From Nonomuraea indica (GTDB lineage Bacteria > Actinomycetota > Actinomycetes > Streptosporangiales > Streptosporangiaceae): a DNA stretch of 36,106 bases. Every line of letters starts with the position of its first letter. Position 1 is the stretch's first letter. The DNA is taken from NCBI RefSeq assembly GCF_002850745.1, contig NZ_KZ559479.1, positions 1-36,106 on the forward strand, written 5' to 3'. Of this stretch, positions 15,022 to 23,544 are shown in pieces. Both the position numbers and the translations under genes were made by a program. The notes beneath the pieces are model-generated. The model searched no databases. It had not been told where the DNA came from and worked only from the letters and a program-made list of their open reading frames with translations.

Positions 15022-15549
15022 TCAGAGGCCCGGGTCGAGGGTGCCGGCGCGCTGCCACTGCGGGTCGCGGTAGAGCACCACGTCGGCGCCGTCGAGCAGC
15101 TCGTCGGGGGCCGACAGCATGGCGATCTCACCGGCGGCCTGCATGTCCAGCAGCAGGTCGCGGACCCGCGGCCCCACCGGGAGGCGGCCCGGCGGCAGGC
15201 CGAGCCCGTCGCGCACCGCGTCGGCGATCTGGGACAGGTGGAACGGCCCGTCGAACTCCGCCACCACCCCCCGCACCGTGGCCGGCGTGATGACCTGCTC
15301 GGCCTCGGCGTGGGCGAGCTGCCAGATGATCTGCTCGCGTCGCCGTCCGGTCGCCGCGCACGCCGTGCAGCCGCGGTCGAGGCCCGGCGCCACCTGCTCC
15401 TCCGCCGACCCGAGACACACGGTGCACTGCCCCGTCTCGGCGGCGTGCAGCTCGGCGGCCATGCGGCTGTCCAGCCGGGCACCGCAGACGCAGGTGTGGA
15501 CGTCGCCCAGGATGGCGGCGGACGGCGGAGTGATCGTGTGGTTCGTCAC
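15022..15549 (-). CDS. uncharacterised zinc-ribbon-like protein
   Basis: The 175-residue protein has no family I can name. Its first half has six cysteines: CVC (after GDVHT), CTVC (after GQ) and CTAC (after GLDRG). These are spaced as two possible zinc sites. The second half, from IIWQLAHAEAEQVITPATVR, is helical and may be a winged-helix-like module (HLSQIADAVRDGLGLPPG, then VRDLLLDMQAAGEIAML). The GTG at 15549 is chosen because upstream sequence encodes only low-complexity Arg/Ala/Gly from a tandem repeat. A nucleic-acid-binding role is possible, but this is inference. Confidence 0.6.
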   Translation of the reverse strand: MTNHTITPPSAAILGDVHTCVCGARLDSRMAAELHAAETGQCTVCLGSAEEQVAPGLDRGCTACAATGRRREQIIWQLAHAEAEQVITPATVRGVVAEFDGPFHLSQIADAVRDGLGLPPGRLPVGPRVRDLLLDMQAAGEIAMLSAPDELLDGADVVLYRDPQWQRAGTLDPGL

Positions 15550-15579
15550 CGGGCCGACTCTACCTCCGGCGTCGTCGCA

Positions 15580-15642
15580 CCGCGCCCGGCCCTCGCCGCG
15601 CCGCGCCCGGCCCTCGCCGCGCCGCGCCCGGCCCTCGCTGCG
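15580..15642. repeat. three tandem 21-bp repeats
   Basis: Three consecutive 21-bp units (15580-15600, 15601-15621, 15622-15642) built from CCGCGCCCGGCCCTCGC plus a GCG end are identical except for one base in the third. They lie upstream of the minus-strand cysteine-rich gene. Degenerate copies of the same words continue to about 15720. Confidence 0.85.
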
Positions 15643-15747
15643 TCCGGCCCGCGCCGGGCCTGGCTCACGCCGCCCGTGCCCTGCCCTCGCCGCGCCCAGC
15701 CCTCGCGCGTCCGGCGTCCACGGTGGGGTCTCCACGCCCTGACCCCC

Positions 15748-16857
15748 TCACTCCCGCAGGGAGGCGAGGCTGCGCAGGCGGCGCAGGGCCTTGCGGGCGG
15801 CGGCGGCGACCTGCTCGTCCGGGTGCCGCTCGATGATCACGTGCAGCACCCGCTCGCTCCACGGATGATCGCCGAGCGCGAGCAGCGCGATGGTGCTCGC
15901 CTGCTGCTCCGGCTCCATCCCCATGGCCATGGACTGGATGACCTCGTCCGTCTCCCCGCCGAACTCCAGCAGCGCCGCCGCCATGTCCACGAACACCCAG
16001 GCGATCTCCTCGGGCGACGGCCGCTGCTCGTCGCGCCCCATCCGGGCGGCGACCACCGCGCCCAGCTTCCGCACGCCGAGCAGCCGGTCGAGCACCAGCC
16101 TGCCGTCGTCGCCGAGGTCCAGGGCGAGCAGCTCGACCCCGATGGCCCGGGCCAGCGGGCTCACCTCGGCCAGCGCGGCGCCGATCTCCTCGGCGGCCTT
16201 GGCCCGGTCCCTGCCGACGAGCCAGCCGGTCAGCTCCTCGATCCGCTCGGCCTCGCGGTAGGAGCGCAGGCCGTGCAGGAGGGCCGCCGCGTCCCGGCCG
16301 GCGAACGAGCCCATGACGGGGATCTCCTGTCCCGTGGCCTCGGCGATCATCTCGCGCGCCGTCCAGAGCCCGAGGGGGGTCAGGGCGTACGAGCCGGGGG
16401 AGCCCTCGTCCCGCTGCCGCGCGAGGCCGAGGGACGAGAGCGCGGCCGGGACGTCGCCCACCGGCTCCCGGCCGAGGAAGAGGCGGACGACCTGCAGGAA
16501 GACGGCCTGGTCGCGGCCGAACAGGTGGCGGCGCACGTCCGTCCACACGCGCAGCACGTCGTCGGCGGTGCCGTCGCGCAGCGCCCCGATCGCGTCCGGC
16601 CCGGCGGGCCCGTCCCGCAGACCTGCCAGCGCGTCGGCCCCGACCCCCGGCACGGCCTCCTCCCGAGTCCCGGGCCCCGGTACGGCCGCCTCCTGCGACC
16701 CACTGGCCTGCGCGGCCTCCTCCCGCAGCCCGGACCCCGGCGGGTTCAGGAGCAGTGCCGCCAGCGGGGTGGCTCGCACGGCGGCCGCCAGGTCGGCCCG
16801 CGAGGGCAGGCGGATCGGCGGCTGGAGCGGGAGCGTGTCGTCGTCGTAGGTGCCCAC
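15748..16857 (-). CDS. uncharacterised alpha-helical protein
   Basis: The 369-residue protein lacks signal peptide and membrane segments and is not of a family I recognise. Residues about 40-75 are a low-complexity linker with repeated PG and EEAV words. The rest is mainly helical, with a helix-turn-helix-like part around the residues reading YALTPLGLWTAREMIAEATG. The last 90 residues resemble paired HEAT-like helices (EEIAWVFVDMAAALLEFGGE; LALGDHPWSERVLHVIIERH; DEQVAAAARKALRRLRSL). GTG 16857 opens the frame with AGGATGGG upstream. It may be a cytoplasmic scaffold or regulator. Function is unknown. Confidence 0.65.
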   Translation of the reverse strand: MGTYDDDTLPLQPPIRLPSRADLAAAVRATPLAALLLNPPGSGLREEAAQASGSQEAAVPGPGTREEAVPGVGADALAGLRDGPAGPDAIGALRDGTADDVLRVWTDVRRHLFGRDQAVFLQVVRLFLGREPVGDVPAALSSLGLARQRDEGSPGSYALTPLGLWTAREMIAEATGQEIPVMGSFAGRDAAALLHGLRSYREAERIEELTGWLVGRDRAKAAEEIGAALAEVSPLARAIGVELLALDLGDDGRLVLDRLLGVRKLGAVVAARMGRDEQRPSPEEIAWVFVDMAAALLEFGGETDEVIQSMAMGMEPEQQASTIALLALGDHPWSERVLHVIIERHPDEQVAAAARKALRRLRSLASLRE

Positions 16858-16889
16858 GGTCCCATCCTGTCAACAATCGGCACAACGCA

Positions 16890-16977
16890 CTAACGACCGG
16901 CACGGTGCGGGCCGGCCGTGCGGCGCCGGCAGGACAGGACCAGGGCGGCGAGGAGAGGGGCCCAGACGACCAGGGGC
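16890..16977 (-). repeat. membrane-protein C-terminal remnant, copy A of a dispersed 71-bp repeat
   Basis: On the minus strand this reads PLVVWAPLLAALVLSCRRRT and ends at a TAG (16890-16892), like the last helix and basic tail of a membrane protein. Positions 16907-16977 match 23545-23614 with three substitutions and one missing base. There is no start codon or upstream domain, so it is a fragment. Confidence 0.7.
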
Positions 16978-17149
16978 GAAGTCGTTGACGATCAGACCGG
17001 CGAACTCGTCGTCCGTGCCATGCCTGTCTGGTCGCGGACGGGAATCGGTCGTGCGGTGGCGGGCGTCGGGGCCGGGCGGGTTGTGTGCGGAACGTGGTGG
17101 GGTGATGCTGGGGCGGCCCCCCGGAGCGATACTTCGATGTGGAGAAGCC

Positions 17150-18121
17150 ATGGACGTGGTCAGCTTCGCCGAGGTCCCGACGCAAGAGCGGTTCGCCTTC
17201 TGGCGCGAGATGAGCTCGAAGATGTGGATGCCGCTGGACGCGCACTGCGAACCACGTCTGGAGAGCGCGTTCCAGGCTCACGTCGCTCTCAGCGGCCTCG
17301 GCCTGGTGCAGGCGACCTTGCTGACCGCGCCGTCGCTGACGATCCGGCGTACGCCTCGTCTGATCCGCCGCTCCGACCCCGAGACCTTCTTCGTGACGTG
17401 CACCGTCCGGGGTCACGCCATCGGAGAACAAGCCGGTCGGCAGGCGGAGCTGCGGGTCGGGGACCTGATGCTTCGCAACAGTTCGCAGCCCTATCTGACC
17501 ACCTTCGAGTCGAGCGGTTCCGCGGACGGGCAGGTGCTGTCGCTGCAGTTCCCGCGGTCCTTGCTGCCGCTGCCCGAGCGGGGCCTGCGGGAGCTCAACG
17601 CGGTGCCGATCCGGGGTGCCCGGGGCATGGCCGCGCTGGCCTCGCAGTTCCTGCTGCAACTGGCCCGGCATCTGGAGGAGTTCAGCCCGGCCGAGGCGAC
17701 GCGGGTCTCCCCCCTGACCCTCGACGTCCTGACCGCCGCGCTGGCCGGCGCGCTGGACGCCCGGAGCGCCGTGCCGCCGGGCAGCCGGCGACGCGCGCTG
17801 CTCGCCCAGATCTACGCCTTCGTCCAAGCGAACCTGGGCGAAGCGGAGCTGACTCCGGCCGCGATCGCCGCGGCACACCACATCTCCCTGCGGTACCTGA
17901 ACAAGCTGTTCCACGCCGAAGGACACACCGTGGCCGGCTGGATCCGCGAACGCCGCCTGAAGCAGTGCCGCCGCGATCTCGCCGAGCCGCATCTGGCCGG
18001 ATACCCGATCAACGCGATCGCGGCCCGGTGGGGGTTCACCAGCCCGGCGCATTTCAGCCAGGCGTTCCGCAGAGCCTACGGGCTTTCGCCACGCGAGTTC
18101 CGCGAGCAGTGCACGAGATAG
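17150..18121 (+). CDS. AraC-family transcriptional regulator
   Basis: The 323-residue regulator has an N-terminal AraC-binding-like domain (about residues 1-190, including RSDPETFFVTCTVRGHAIGE) and a C-terminal double HTH. The first helix pair is LTPAAIAAAHHISLRYLNKL, then RERRLKQCRRDLAEPHL. The second contains INAIAARWGFTSPAHFSQAF and ends with the AraC signature FRRAYGLSPREFREQ. ATG 17150 is favoured by GGAG six bases upstream and agrees with family starts (FAEVPTQERFAFWREMSS). The ligand and targets are unknown. The next gene downstream encodes a small secreted protein on the same strand. Confidence 0.92.
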   Translation: MDVVSFAEVPTQERFAFWREMSSKMWMPLDAHCEPRLESAFQAHVALSGLGLVQATLLTAPSLTIRRTPRLIRRSDPETFFVTCTVRGHAIGEQAGRQAELRVGDLMLRNSSQPYLTTFESSGSADGQVLSLQFPRSLLPLPERGLRELNAVPIRGARGMAALASQFLLQLARHLEEFSPAEATRVSPLTLDVLTAALAGALDARSAVPPGSRRRALLAQIYAFVQANLGEAELTPAAIAAAHHISLRYLNKLFHAEGHTVAGWIRERRLKQCRRDLAEPHLAGYPINAIAARWGFTSPAHFSQAFRRAYGLSPREFREQCTR

Positions 18122-18204
18122 TGCCCGCGGACTAAACACCCGTGCACGCAGCCGCAACGACAGCCCCAGCCGCAGCGAGCATCATTTTGCCTTGGCGGGG
18201 TCAA

Positions 18205-18220
18205 GGAGGCCGAAGCCTCC
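18205..18220. other. short hairpin downstream of the AraC gene
   Basis: GGAGGC, a CGAA loop and GCCTCC form a perfect 6-bp stem-loop between the AraC gene and the secreted-protein gene. It may end the first transcript or sit in the leader of the second. No U-tract is present. Confidence 0.4.
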
Positions 18221-18325
18221 GAGCACGTCACGCGGGGGACGGACTCGTGAATCGACCGCACGACTCCGTCATCCGAAGCAGGCAGCACCGTCACGGAAAC
18301 CCCCATGAGCAAGGGAGAGACTTTC

Positions 18326-18730
18326 ATGGCAACAACAGGGAAGTTCAGGAAGGCCCGCCTCCTGGGCGCCTTCCTGACGATGGCGACCGCTTTCACGGTC
18401 ACCACGACGGTGGGAGCATCACCTGCTTCCGCCGCAGTCACCGATGCGCAGAAGGTGGCCGGGATCAGCAGGTGCCTGGGGCTCTGGGCCCAGGACGGCA
18501 GGATCAAACTCCAGCACCAGAGCCGCTGCGGACCCAACGGCTCCTACCACATCCATGTCTGGAGCCCGGGGCGCGACACCAACAGCGGCACCTACACCTA
18601 CGCCGGCGTCGCGCTGACGTTCAACAACCCCTGGCCGGTGCCCGAGGGCACCAACATCTGCGCCGAACTCTGGTACCACGAGCCCGGTGGCGGCTATTCG
18701 AGCTGGGGCCTTCCCTGCGACAGGATGTGA
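18326..18730 (+). CDS. small secreted protein with four cysteines
   Basis: This 134-residue precursor has a basic N-terminus (KFRKAR), a hydrophobic core and a signal peptidase I site after ASPASA, leaving a mature protein of about 95 residues. Four cysteines (SRCLGLW, SRCGPNG, NICAELW, LPCDRM) would allow two disulfides. The mature part is rich in Gly, Trp, Tyr and Asn, suggesting a compact beta fold. I recognise no family. ATG 18326 is chosen because GGGAGAG lies six bases upstream; the in-frame ATG at 18305 would place that site inside the gene. It could be a secreted inhibitor, binding protein or signal. The AraC gene in front is a possible regulator. Confidence 0.75.
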   Translation: MATTGKFRKARLLGAFLTMATAFTVTTTVGASPASAAVTDAQKVAGISRCLGLWAQDGRIKLQHQSRCGPNGSYHIHVWSPGRDTNSGTYTYAGVALTFNNPWPVPEGTNICAELWYHEPGGGYSSWGLPCDRM

Positions 18731-19115
18731 CGCCGAGAACCAACGCGCGGGAGGCGGCTGCCTCGGTGGCCGCCCCCCGCTGCTGTACCGCGCTGCTGGA
18801 ACACGAGAGGCTTCGCGTACTGATGCCGGGAGAGCACCGGGGCGAGATCCCACAGCCGAGCCGGCCGGACATGAGGAAGCCCTAACAGATGCGTCGATGA
18901 CGCGACGTCTGGTGACATACGGCGTTGTCTGGATTACGCGCAGGGGCGAGCACCCCGTGGACAGTGACCCAGCCCGTGGGAGCGGATCGCGGGAGGCAAA
19001 GGGCTGGACGACCGTATGGGCCGCCCGGACCGGACCGAGCCCAGGGCATCCGTCCGGGTCATCGCCCGCCCGCGGCGGCCGGCGCGTGAGGCCCGAACCA
19101 GTCGAGTGGGGCGAC
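18731..19115. other. long leader before the LuxR-family regulator gene
   Basis: The plus-strand frame of the regulator stays open through this interval, but the encoded sequence is low in hydrophobic residues and rich in Arg, Gly, Pro and Ser. It has no family match I recognise. Possible alternative starts are ATG 18897 and GTG 18957. No other gene is supported. Confidence 0.4.
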
Positions 19116-21896
19116 ATGGCTGCAGGCGTTGCACCCGCGACGCGCGGGGACCATAACGTACCGGTGAGCTTGACCTCGTTCGTCGGCCGGCGTGAGGAGG
19201 TCGCCAAGCTGCTCACCCTGCTGTCCTCGCGGCGCCTGCTGTCGCTGACCGGGGTCGGCGGGTGTGGCAAGACGAGGCTGGCGCTTCGGGTCGCCGAGAG
19301 CCTGGCCGCGTCCGGCGCCGACGGCCCCTGGGTGGTGGACCTGTCGGCGGTCAAGGAGCCGGATCAGCTGAGGCGGCTCGTGGCCTCGACCCTCGACCTC
19401 CTGTTGGAGCCGGGCAGCGACCAGCTCGCCGGTCTGGCCGGCCAGTTGGCTCACCGCGAGACGCTGCTGTTGCTCGACACGTGCGAGCATCTGCTGGCAC
19501 CGGTGGCCGAGCTGACCGATCGGCTGTTGCGCTCGTGCCCCCGGCTCACTGTCCTGGCCACCACGCGGGAACCCCTCGGCGTCGAGGGCGAGACGGTGTG
19601 GCGGGTTCCCGTCCTCGATGCCGCCGAGGCCCGGCAGCTCTTCGCCGAGCGCGCGATGCTGGTCGCTCCGGGCTTCGACCTGCACGGGGTCGAGGCCGAC
19701 GTGAATGCGGTGTGCACGAGGGTCGACCGGCTCCCACTCGGCATCGAACTGGCGGCGGCCTGGGTCAGGGCGCTCGTACCAGCCCAGATCGCATCCGGGC
19801 TCGAGGACTCGATCCGGCTGCTCACCGGCGGACCTCGAGGGGGCGTCGCGCGGCATCGGACGCTCAGTGCCTCGATCGGCTGGAGCCACGCGTTGCTCGA
19901 CCCCCGCGATCAGGCGCTGTTCCGCCGCCTCGCGGCGTTCGCCGGTACGTTCGACATCGACGCCGTGGCCGCCGTGTGCGCCGGCCCCGGCGACCCGGTG
20001 CACGATCTCGCCGACGGTCCCGATCGGGAAGCTGCGCTGCCCGTCGACTGGCTTCGGCCGCTCGGCCGGCTCCTCGACAAGTCGCTGGTCACCGTACGGG
20101 AGGTGACCGGGCAGGTCAGGTACCGCCTCCTGGACACCATCCAGCAGTACGCCGAGCGGGAGCTGCGGGCGGCCGGGGAGGAGGACACCATCCTGGGCCG
20201 GCATCTCGACCACTTCCTGCGCCTGGCGGAGGAGGCCGAGCCGGGACTGGACCTCGACCAGGACACCTGGCGACCGGTGCTCGACGGTCATCACGACAAC
20301 CTGGTCAAGGCGCTGCGTTGGGGATTCGCGGGCGGACCCGCGCGACGGGCGAAGGCCTGCAGGCTGGTCGCCGCACTGGGGCGCTACTGGTTCCTGCGCG
20401 GTCTGTCCACCGAGGGGCACCAGTTCCTTGACCTCGCCCTCCGTTCCGTCGAGGACCGCGCGGTCCGCCACCGCCTGCTGGCCGGGCAGGCCGCACTGGC
20501 CATGGTCAGCGGGCGCGGTGACCTCCTCGATGACGCGGTGGGCGAGGTTCGCGACGACCCGGCCCCGGACCAGGTCTCCCGCGCGCGGTCTCTCACGATG
20601 CGCTGTTTCCGGGCCTTCTTCCGTGACTTCGAGGAGACCCAGCGCCTGGCCCGGGAGGCCCACCACGAGGGCGAGCGGGCGGGCGACCCGTTCTCCCGGG
20701 ACTGGTCGCTGGTGATCGAGGGATACAGCCTCCAGACACGGGGCCTGAACGATGAGGCCCGGAAGGTGGCCCGCCGGGCCTACGCCGGCAGCGTGGTGCG
20801 TGGTGACCGCTTCTGCGCCGCCTTCGCTCGTGGGATCGAGATCTTCACGAACATGCACACCGGCGACGTCCGGGCCGCGGTGGCCGTCGCGGACGAGGCG
20901 GTCAACCTCGCGCGGCCGCTGCGGGACTATTTCGCCGTCGGCACCAACACCGTCAACGCCGCCCACGCGATAGGGCTGTCCGGCGATCTGGACCGTGCTC
21001 GCGAGCTGATCGACCCCGTGGTGAGGTCGGTCGTCGAGACCGAGGACGCCGACGTGGTCGGATTCATGGTCGCGGACGGTCTCGTGCACCTGTGGTCCGG
21101 CGAACTCGAGGCGGCGGTCCGCACGTTCGAGCGCGGCGTCCGGCGACGCGCCGACGGGTCGATCGAGTGGATCGGGCTTCGCTGCCTGCCGGGCCTGGTG
21201 GGAGCGCTGCGACGGCTGGCCCGGCTGGAGACCGCCGAGACGACCGCGAAGGAGGGTGTCGAGCTTGCCGAGCGGCTGCGGACCCCGTACGAGCTCGCCC
21301 AGCTGCTGGACGAGCTGGGCAGGCTGGCCGCGCCGGCCGACCGGGGACGGGCCCGCGACCTGCTGCACCGGTCGCTGGCGCTGCGACACGACAATGGGCT
21401 GCTCACCTGCTTGGTCGACTCGCTCGAAGCGCTGGCGGAGCTCGACGCGGGCGAGGACGTCCACCGGGCGAGGGCGGCCCGGCTCCTGGGTGCGTGCGAG
21501 ACGGCCCGCGAGCGGATGGGATACCCACGGCCGCCCGTCGACACGGCGGCTGCCGCCGCTCTGGTCGCCGAGCTTCGCGACAGGCTCGGCGCGGACTTCG
21601 ACGGGCACCGGGCAGCAGGTCGGGACCTCACGCTCGCGGACGCCGTGGAACTCGCGCGACGCGGCCGAGGCAGCCGCGACCGCCCCAGCGCCGGTTGGGA
21701 GAGTCTGTCACCGGCCGAGCGTGAGGTGGTCGTCCTGGTCTGCGCCGGCCTCAGCAACCCAGCGGTGGCCGGCCGGCTGTTCATGAGCCGGTCCACGGTC
21801 AAGAGTCATCTCAGCCGGATCTACCAGAAACTCGGAGTGGCGAACCGGACCGAGCTCGCGGCATACGCGAGCTCCCACACCGATTCCCGCAGCTGA
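19116..21896 (+). CDS. LuxR-family regulator with NB-ARC-type ATPase (LAL-like)
   Basis: This large cytoplasmic STAND-class transcription regulator has 926 residues. The nucleotide-binding part begins SLTSFVGRREEVAKLLTLLS. The Walker A is GVGGCGKTRLAL (about residues 46-57), the Walker B LLLLDTCEHLLAPV, and VLATTREPLGVEGE is the sensor motif. A winged-helix segment follows (RTLSASIGWSHALLDPRDQA). The middle is helical TPR-like repeats. The C-terminus carries a GerE/LuxR HTH (LSPAEREVVVLVCAGLSNPA, STVKSHLSRIYQKLGVANRT). Such proteins couple ATP or ligand sensing to promoter activation. ATG 19116 is the most conservative start, since upstream in-frame sequence looks non-coding. It may control the secreted protein before it or the membrane pair after it; no direct evidence ties it to either. 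Confidence 0.9.
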   Translation: MAAGVAPATRGDHNVPVSLTSFVGRREEVAKLLTLLSSRRLLSLTGVGGCGKTRLALRVAESLAASGADGPWVVDLSAVKEPDQLRRLVASTLDLLLEPGSDQLAGLAGQLAHRETLLLLDTCEHLLAPVAELTDRLLRSCPRLTVLATTREPLGVEGETVWRVPVLDAAEARQLFAERAMLVAPGFDLHGVEADVNAVCTRVDRLPLGIELAAAWVRALVPAQIASGLEDSIRLLTGGPRGGVARHRTLSASIGWSHALLDPRDQALFRRLAAFAGTFDIDAVAAVCAGPGDPVHDLADGPDREAALPVDWLRPLGRLLDKSLVTVREVTGQVRYRLLDTIQQYAERELRAAGEEDTILGRHLDHFLRLAEEAEPGLDLDQDTWRPVLDGHHDNLVKALRWGFAGGPARRAKACRLVAALGRYWFLRGLSTEGHQFLDLALRSVEDRAVRHRLLAGQAALAMVSGRGDLLDDAVGEVRDDPAPDQVSRARSLTMRCFRAFFRDFEETQRLAREAHHEGERAGDPFSRDWSLVIEGYSLQTRGLNDEARKVARRAYAGSVVRGDRFCAAFARGIEIFTNMHTGDVRAAVAVADEAVNLARPLRDYFAVGTNTVNAAHAIGLSGDLDRARELIDPVVRSVVETEDADVVGFMVADGLVHLWSGELEAAVRTFERGVRRRADGSIEWIGLRCLPGLVGALRRLARLETAETTAKEGVELAERLRTPYELAQLLDELGRLAAPADRGRARDLLHRSLALRHDNGLLTCLVDSLEALAELDAGEDVHRARAARLLGACETARERMGYPRPPVDTAAAAALVAELRDRLGADFDGHRAAGRDLTLADAVELARRGRGSRDRPSAGWESLSPAEREVVVLVCAGLSNPAVAGRLFMSRSTVKSHLSRIYQKLGVANRTELAAYASSHTDSRS

Positions 21897-21942
21897 TCGC
21901 CCTGGCCCGGCGACCGGGCCGAGGCGACACCCGAGACGATCA

Positions 21943-21968
21943 CGGCGGCCTGCTCACCGAGGCCGCCG
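21943..21968. terminator. bidirectional hairpin after the LuxR-family gene
   Basis: CGGCGGCC (21943-21950) pairs perfectly with GGCCGCCG (21961-21968) around a 10-nt loop, between the convergent stop codons at 21896 and 22072. No U-tract is present. Confidence 0.5.
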
Positions 21969-22071
21969 GCCCCCGCCGGGGTACGCGCCACCGGCGGGCG
22001 GGTGCCGAGAGGACTCCATGGGCGACCGCGGTGGTCTGCGGCGCGGGCTCCATGTCAACGATCCTCCCGTT

Positions 22072-22632
22072 TCAGCGATCGTCCCGGCGGGCAGTGCTGC
22101 GACGCAGGCGACCCCAGGGTTTGCAGACCGCCAGGACCGTGGCGAAGGTGAGCACGGAGAGGGACACGGCCGGCGGGAAGAACAGTCTCCCCACCTGCGT
22201 GGACGACGGTGTGCCGGTCAGCAGGTGTTCGCCGTATGCGCCGACCGCGTCCATGCCCGGCACAAGCAGGACGACGATGAGGATGCACAGGGCCAGGTTG
22301 AGTGCCAGTTTCACGGCGACCCACCAGTAGCGGACCAGTCCCCAGGCGGTGCCTACGCCCAGCACGACGCCCGTCGCCAGACACGCGAGGCCGGATCCCA
22401 GCATCGGCCGGACCACGAACTCCGCCAGTGCCCGGTACGCCAGGCTTCGCACGTTCACCTCAGCGCCGAACCAGCCGGTGAGCACCAGCACGGCCACGAT
22501 CACGTCGATCCCGATCCAGGCGCCTGCGGAGATGACGTGGAGTACGAGCGTGGCGCGCCGCCAGCTCCTGGGGAGCCGCCAACGGGATGCGGCAGCCGGT
22601 GCCGACCGGCGCTCCGGGGTCTGAGAGGTCAC
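22072..22632 (-). CDS. small integral membrane protein, DUF2269-like
   Basis: From GTG 22632 the protein has 186 residues and four predicted helices. They fall around LVLHVISAGAWIGIDVIVAV, LGSGLACLATGVVLGVGTAW, VAVKLALNLALCILIVVLL and AVSLSVLTFATVLAVCKPWG. The layout and the motifs LHVISAGAWIG and VCKPWGR match small actinobacterial membrane proteins annotated as DUF2269. An upstream ATG at 22776 has a better ribosome-binding site (GAGGAG) but would add 48 polar residues not typical of the family, so the start is uncertain. It is divergent from another small membrane-protein gene, with two palindromes between. Function is unknown. Confidence 0.75.
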   Translation of the reverse strand: MTSQTPERRSAPAAASRWRLPRSWRRATLVLHVISAGAWIGIDVIVAVLVLTGWFGAEVNVRSLAYRALAEFVVRPMLGSGLACLATGVVLGVGTAWGLVRYWWVAVKLALNLALCILIVVLLVPGMDAVGAYGEHLLTGTPSSTQVGRLFFPPAVSLSVLTFATVLAVCKPWGRLRRSTARRDDR

Positions 22633-22844
22633 TGCGGCCCCCGGCGCATCCGATGGGTCAGGCTCACACCGGCGCTGATCGCCCGCACCGTGCACAGCAA
22701 CCGACCGAGCAGGATGAGGGCCGCTGGTGCCGGTGCGGCGGGTGGCTTCGCCGGCGGACCCGATCGGCACGATCATGGACGGCTCCTCGTCGGTATGGCT
22801 GGACGCTCCCTTGCTCTCAATCCTGGGAACGGGCGCAGCGTGGT

Positions 22845-22861
22845 ACATCGGCCAGGTGGCC
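22845..22861. promoter_or_regulatory. operator-like site 1 in divergent promoter
   Basis: ACATCGGCCAGGTGGCC contains the core GGCCAnnTGGCC and is a perfect 17-bp inverted copy of part of site 2 (22956-22972). Its outer half-sites are less symmetric than in site 2. It is probably a second binding site for the same regulator. Confidence 0.55.
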
Positions 22862-22948
22862 AGTCGTGCATACGCGCCAAGCCGCTCCGTACTCGCCGAG
22901 CCCTCACGTCACGTTGCCAGGGTCCCGGCGGACGGGGCGCGGTGTCGT

Positions 22949-22974
22949 GAACATGGGCCACCTGGCCGATGTTC
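22949..22974. promoter_or_regulatory. operator-like site 2, 26-bp interrupted palindrome
   Basis: The left half is GAACAT, one spacer base, then GGCCA. After a 2-bp centre the right half mirrors it (TGGCC, one base, ATGTTC). Every arm position pairs; only spacer and centre positions do not. It lies 30 bp before the ATG at 23005 and far upstream of the divergent DUF2269-like gene. Confidence 0.7.
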
Positions 22975-23004
22975 GCCTCGGGGCACCTGCGCAGGATCCG
23001 GAGC

Positions 23005-23508
23005 ATGAATCAAGCCAACGACACGGCAAGACCGGATCCCGTGGTCGGATCTGGTCGCTTTCCGGCGACGGACATGCCGACCAGGCTGCTGCTCCTGCTG
23101 GTGGCACTCGGCCTGCCGCGCACCGTCCTGGCGGATCTGGACCTGGTCCCGCCGGAGAGCGGACCGCTCTACTACGTGCTGGCGCTCACGCCGTTCGCGG
23201 CGTGGCTGCTGGTGGCGACGGTTCGTGAGAGCCGCCGGCCGTTCGCGGACTTCCTCGTACTCGGGATCCTCTACGGGCTCTCGCTGGCGGTGGCCCACCA
23301 GGTCCTGTGGAATGCCGCGGCGGGGTACGGGCAGAGCCCGCCTGCGGACGCCGTCGAGTTCGCGGAGCGGTTCGGTGCCGGCTGGCACGAGTTCGCGTTC
23401 CGCGCGTACACGAGCGGGATCGCCATGTCGATCGGGCTCGGCACCGGGCTGGTCGCGGCCCTGGTTGCCGTCGGTGCGCGCGCGTGGCGGTCCCACCGTG
23501 CTCACTGA
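23005..23508 (+). CDS. small membrane protein of unknown function
   Basis: The 167-residue protein has a polar N-terminus (about 20 residues) and four predicted helices: RLLLLLVALGLPRTVLADLD, YYVLALTPFAAWLLVATV, FLVLGILYGLSLAVAHQVLW and a C-terminal IAMSIGLGTGLVAALVAVGA. An amphipathic acidic loop (about residues 113-135) with WHEFAFRAY lies before the last helix. I recognise no family name. ATG 23005 is preceded by AGGATCCGGAG, while the longer frame from 22969 overlaps the palindromic operator. Divergence from the DUF2269-like gene suggests joint regulation. Confidence 0.7.
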   Translation: MNQANDTARPDPVVGSGRFPATDMPTRLLLLLVALGLPRTVLADLDLVPPESGPLYYVLALTPFAAWLLVATVRESRRPFADFLVLGILYGLSLAVAHQVLWNAAAGYGQSPPADAVEFAERFGAGWHEFAFRAYTSGIAMSIGLGTGLVAALVAVGARAWRSHRAH

Positions 23509-23544
23509 CTCGCCCGGCCGAGCAAGACGGTGGCGATGATGGAT

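Noticed and set aside
15665..18157. 830-codon minus-strand frame
   Set aside because: It crosses the AraC gene and a hypothetical protein in other frames, is full of Arg/Pro/Gly and matches no family. It is a GC-bias shadow.
19059..21608. 849-codon minus-strand frame opposite the LuxR-family gene
   Set aside because: The plus strand carries clear Walker A, Walker B and LuxR HTH motifs; the minus frame has none.
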